The position numbers and the translations under genes were made by a program. Below are positions 61,711 to 64,000 of a stretch of DNA of 64,000 nucleotides, one piece after another; the stretch's first letter is position 1; each line of letters opens with the position of its first letter. This stretch comes from Desulfobacteraceae bacterium 4572_130 (GTDB taxonomy: Bacteria > Desulfobacterota > Desulfobacteria > Desulfobacterales > Desulfobacteraceae): assembly GCA_002084425.1 (NCBI GenBank), contig NBLN01000009.1:1-64000 (forward strand), in the 5' to 3' direction. The notes beneath the pieces are model-generated. The model saw only the letters and a list, made by a program, of their open reading frames with translations. It was not told the origin of the DNA and did not search any database.

Positions 61711-63226
61711 TTAGAATTTTTCTACAATAATAAAACTTTTTTTCTCTTTAATAAGTTTTTTTGAATCTATTCCAGTACAATATATAAGTTCTTTTTTCCC
61801 ATCATTATCTATGTCTGCCATTGCAAAGTCAGCAATATATCCCTGCACAGGATCTGTTTCCCAATCTTTTTTTAGACGGGCTGTTTTCCATATAAAAGAC
61901 TTAATAGAACCTGATGTGAATTTTCTAAATCTCTTTAAAATTTTTTTTGATATATCTTTGTTATGAGCAACAATCACTTCTATAAAAAGGACTAGAACCT
62001 AAAGCAAAAGAACTTTTCCATTTATTGTTTCCATTTAATTTAGTTATATTTAAATGATTATTTTTATCCAGCCAAAGTATTTGCTCAAACCCTGTATTAA
62101 GAATATCTCCAAAGGTAAAACTAAATAAATCTCCATTTTGGGGAATAAAAATTTGATTATTCTTTAAATAATTATTTCCATTCCAATAAAGATAAAAAAC
62201 AGGTCCTGAAAAACCTCCTAAAAAGCTGCCCTCTTGACCTAAAAGAGTTTTTTGTCCATTTTTTTCAATGATACGATAATACCAGCCTGCATTTTTTTTA
62301 ATATATGTAAACTCATTATTTTTCCATTCCATGACAAAGGATTTAACATTATTTTTTTTGTCAACAGATGTAACAAAAATTTCAGCTCTTCCATTTTTAT
62401 TTATATCTGCTGCATCAATTGTTTTAAATGTATTGTAATATTTACCTTGTATTTCACCTTTTTTAATGAGTTTATTATTTTTAAAAGAAAATAAAATAAG
62501 ATTGTGAGCATCAATAGTAACTATATCAGCTAATTTGTCTCCATCAACATCTGCTACTGCAATGGAAGAAAAGCTAGTATTAAATACCTTACTTTTAAAA
62601 ATAATTTTAGGCTTGGATTGAACTTGAGATTTTTCAGAAGTTAAAATACTTTTTTCTGGAATTGCAATTTGGCTTTGTGGATTTGCCGTTAACGGGACTG
62701 AAACTGTATTAATATCTTTTTTTGTAATAACTTGTTCTTTTATGACAATTTTTTTTATATTTTTAGCAATAATTGAAGCATGTTGTACAATGTCTTCCTG
62801 ATTTTTGCTTGATTCATGGAAATAATATATAGTTTTTCCTTTTTTTATATCAATTAGTTCACCATCTGTATTAATAGTTGACCCTATAATTGTAATAGTT
62901 CCCTTTACAATAAAATCTATTTTATTAAATTGTTTGGTGTCTTTCAAAAATTTAAACCTGGGATTATCCATATCAATCCCATAATCTTTAAAATTTTTAT
63001 CTTTACACGCAGCAAGAATTTTTCCTGTATCTCCCAGTCTGGTGCAAATCATTTTTCCAATGCCTTTTCCAAGAAATGAAAGATTTTTTTGGGAAAGAAC
63101 TTCAAAGGGAAATACAATAATTTTTACATTTTTTTGTGAATTTAAGACACTAGCATTTGTATTTACTGCTAGAAATAAAACAAAGAAAAATAACAAAATA
63201 GGGTTAGGATGTAATTTTTTACTCAA
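61711..63226 (-). pseudogene. Exported FG-GAP/VCBS repeat protein, frame broken
   Basis: The main frame (61961-63226, 421 codons) begins with a Sec signal (PNPILLFFFVLFLAVNTNAS), then a domain like outer-membrane-associated TolB-N/FlgT type proteins (IIVFPFEVLSQKNLSFLG), then FG-GAP-type repeats with calcium-loop residues (VADVDGDKLADIV, DAADINKNGRAEIFV). At about 61980-61984 it jumps from SPFY into another frame that continues EVIVAHNKDISKK and another repeat, ADIDNDGKKELIYC, to 61711. The repeat unit that should link them (about 30 residues) is missing, so a deletion near 100 nt with a frameshift is likely. Function unknown. Confidence 0.7.
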
Positions 63227-63631
63227 TTTAATAACTCCTTAATTTTAAATTAAAATATAACCACGAAAAATACTAAAAAATATAAGACTCTTTTCCTGAG
63301 ATTTCGTGATTAAAATATAAAAGCGGATTTTTTATATTGTCTTGATTTAATATATAGTAAAATAGAAAAATTCCTCTATACTATTAAATTATAGTATAAA
63401 AAATCACTAGTAAATAATTTAGTTTATCAAGGGAATATTATTTTTTCTATATTTTTTTAAAATGAGTATTTAATTGTTTTGAAATTATAGGATAGGAATT
63501 TAATTTATAATTAATATTATAAACAAATTTTAATTTTTAAATTGTTTAAGCTATAAATTATATAATTAGGAAAAAGGAAAGAATGGGGAAACAAATAATA
63601 TTTATTTGTTGTAAGGAATTACAAGTTAAAT
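63227..63631. other. 405-bp intergenic region with palindrome and repeat relic
   Basis: Holds a diverged inverted relative of the 19408-19550 repeats (63258-63310: AACCACGAAAAATAC, GATTTCGTG) and a perfect 8-bp inverted repeat TATACTAT-TAAATT-ATAGTATA at 63377-63398, about 150 nt upstream of the FG-GAP gene. No ORF is credible here. Confidence 0.5.
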
Positions 63632-64000
63632 CTAATTAATACACTCTTCGTTACATTTTTTTTCTTTTGCAAAACAGTAAAAAATTTCTGTTTTTATATT
63701 TTTATCGTCATCAAATTGGCTCATATTTTTTTTGAAATCTTCTGTACAACCTATTGTTATAGTATATTCTTTATTATATTTTTTTATAAGCTTTGAATAA
63801 CAATAATAGACTACATCTTTTCCATCTTTTAAATTTTTAAAAGTACTAATTTGTTTACATTCTTGTTCTTTAAAAGCTTTTACCGCACACCATTTATTGC
63901 AAATATTAATTTCAGTATTTATTGTTCTGTCCTCTGGTATAGGAAGCATAAATCTTTTAGAAATACTACCTTTCTTTTGGTTAGCACCTAAATTAGTCTT
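63632..64000 (-). CDS. Unknown Cys-rich protein, partial at window edge
   Basis: The frame is open from the stop at 63632 to the end of the window, so the gene continues beyond it. An internal ATG at 63949 is not necessarily the start, because the upstream codons (NLGANQKKGSISKRF) stay open. The visible 122 residues contain Cys in a spaced pattern (CNKWC, EQECK, YYCYS, TIGCTEDF, FYCFAKEKKCNEEC) and many Lys. No family is recognised; disulfides in a secreted protein are possible, but the N-terminus is not in view. Confidence 0.5.
   Translation of the reverse strand, partial: KTNLGANQKKGSISKRFMLPIPEDRTINTEINICNKWCAVKAFKEQECKQISTFKNLKDGKDVVYYCYSKLIKKYNKEYTITIGCTEDFKKNMSQFDDDKNIKTEIFYCFAKEKKCNEECIN

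Overview
The window is a strongly AT-rich chromosomal stretch from a sulfate-reducing bacterium of the Desulfobacterota. Two membrane redox complexes typical of sulfate reducers are present, dsrMKJOP and hmcABCDEF, together with a large set of heterodisulfide-reductase-like (Hdr/Qmo/Mvh) genes and a selenocysteine tRNA. Gene content fits an AT-rich member of the Desulfobacterales best, but no genus can be assigned from the sequence alone. Several genes carry internal deletions and there are many dispersed intergenic repeats, so either the genome is partly decaying or the assembly has local errors.

Layout. 0-2.7 kb: remnants of hdrB and hdrA joined by a deletion. 2.7-5.8 kb: acetyltransferase, Usp protein, PAS histidine kinase and receiver protein; the Usp-kinase pair lies between inverted copies of a dispersed repeat. 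5.8-15.4 kb (minus strand): hmcABCDEF, including the 47-codon hmcD, followed by a tandem Usp, rrf1, a kinase lacking its ATP-binding N/G1 boxes, and rrf2. A three-half-site operator candidate overlaps the hmcA promoter. 15.8-17.2 kb: hdrB and hdrC. 17.2-19.6 kb: an accessory insertion with a TPR/coiled-coil pair and two kinds of repeat. 19.6-30.1 kb: an electron-transfer operon encoding a QmoC-HdrD membrane fusion, an HdrA with an embedded GltD/NfnB-type module, MvhD, an FdhB/FrhB-like protein and a double-length HdrA. 30.1-32.1 kb: an integron-cassette-like island (secreted protein, HicBA, an attC-like site, a small unknown gene) beside a duplicated copy of the qmoC-hdrD 5' end.

32.1-39.7 kb: pgpA, larC, a PepT-like peptidase, a flavin reductase and an OpuC-type osmoprotectant ABC transporter. 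40.0 kb: tRNA-Sec. 40.2-44.5 kb: SDR, glycosyltransferase, YigZ and an Old-Yellow-Enzyme-type Fe-S flavoprotein. 44.5-49.4 kb: an AT-rich TTTAAAC-rich region, carA, and a carB broken by a roughly 95-nt deletion. 49.4-54.8 kb: housekeeping genes (hpt, a CbpA-like DnaJ protein, mnmG). 55.1-61.6 kb: dsrMKJOP behind an RsbRD-N-like gene with a good sigma70-type promoter. The right edge holds a broken FG-GAP repeat gene and a partial unknown gene.

How the genes work together (inference): Dsr and Hmc connect periplasmic cytochromes and the menaquinone pool to cytoplasmic HdrD-like subunits. The adjacent Hdr/Mvh/FdhB genes could couple NAD(P)H, ferredoxin and thiol/disulfide carriers, with the QmoC-HdrD fusion giving a membrane outlet. 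Hdr and Hmc genes lying head to tail on one strand make this a compact redox-conversion locus. The least ordinary elements are the HdrA-GltD chimera, the QmoC-HdrD fusion, and a repeat family whose AGATCT end abuts the stop codons of five genes.
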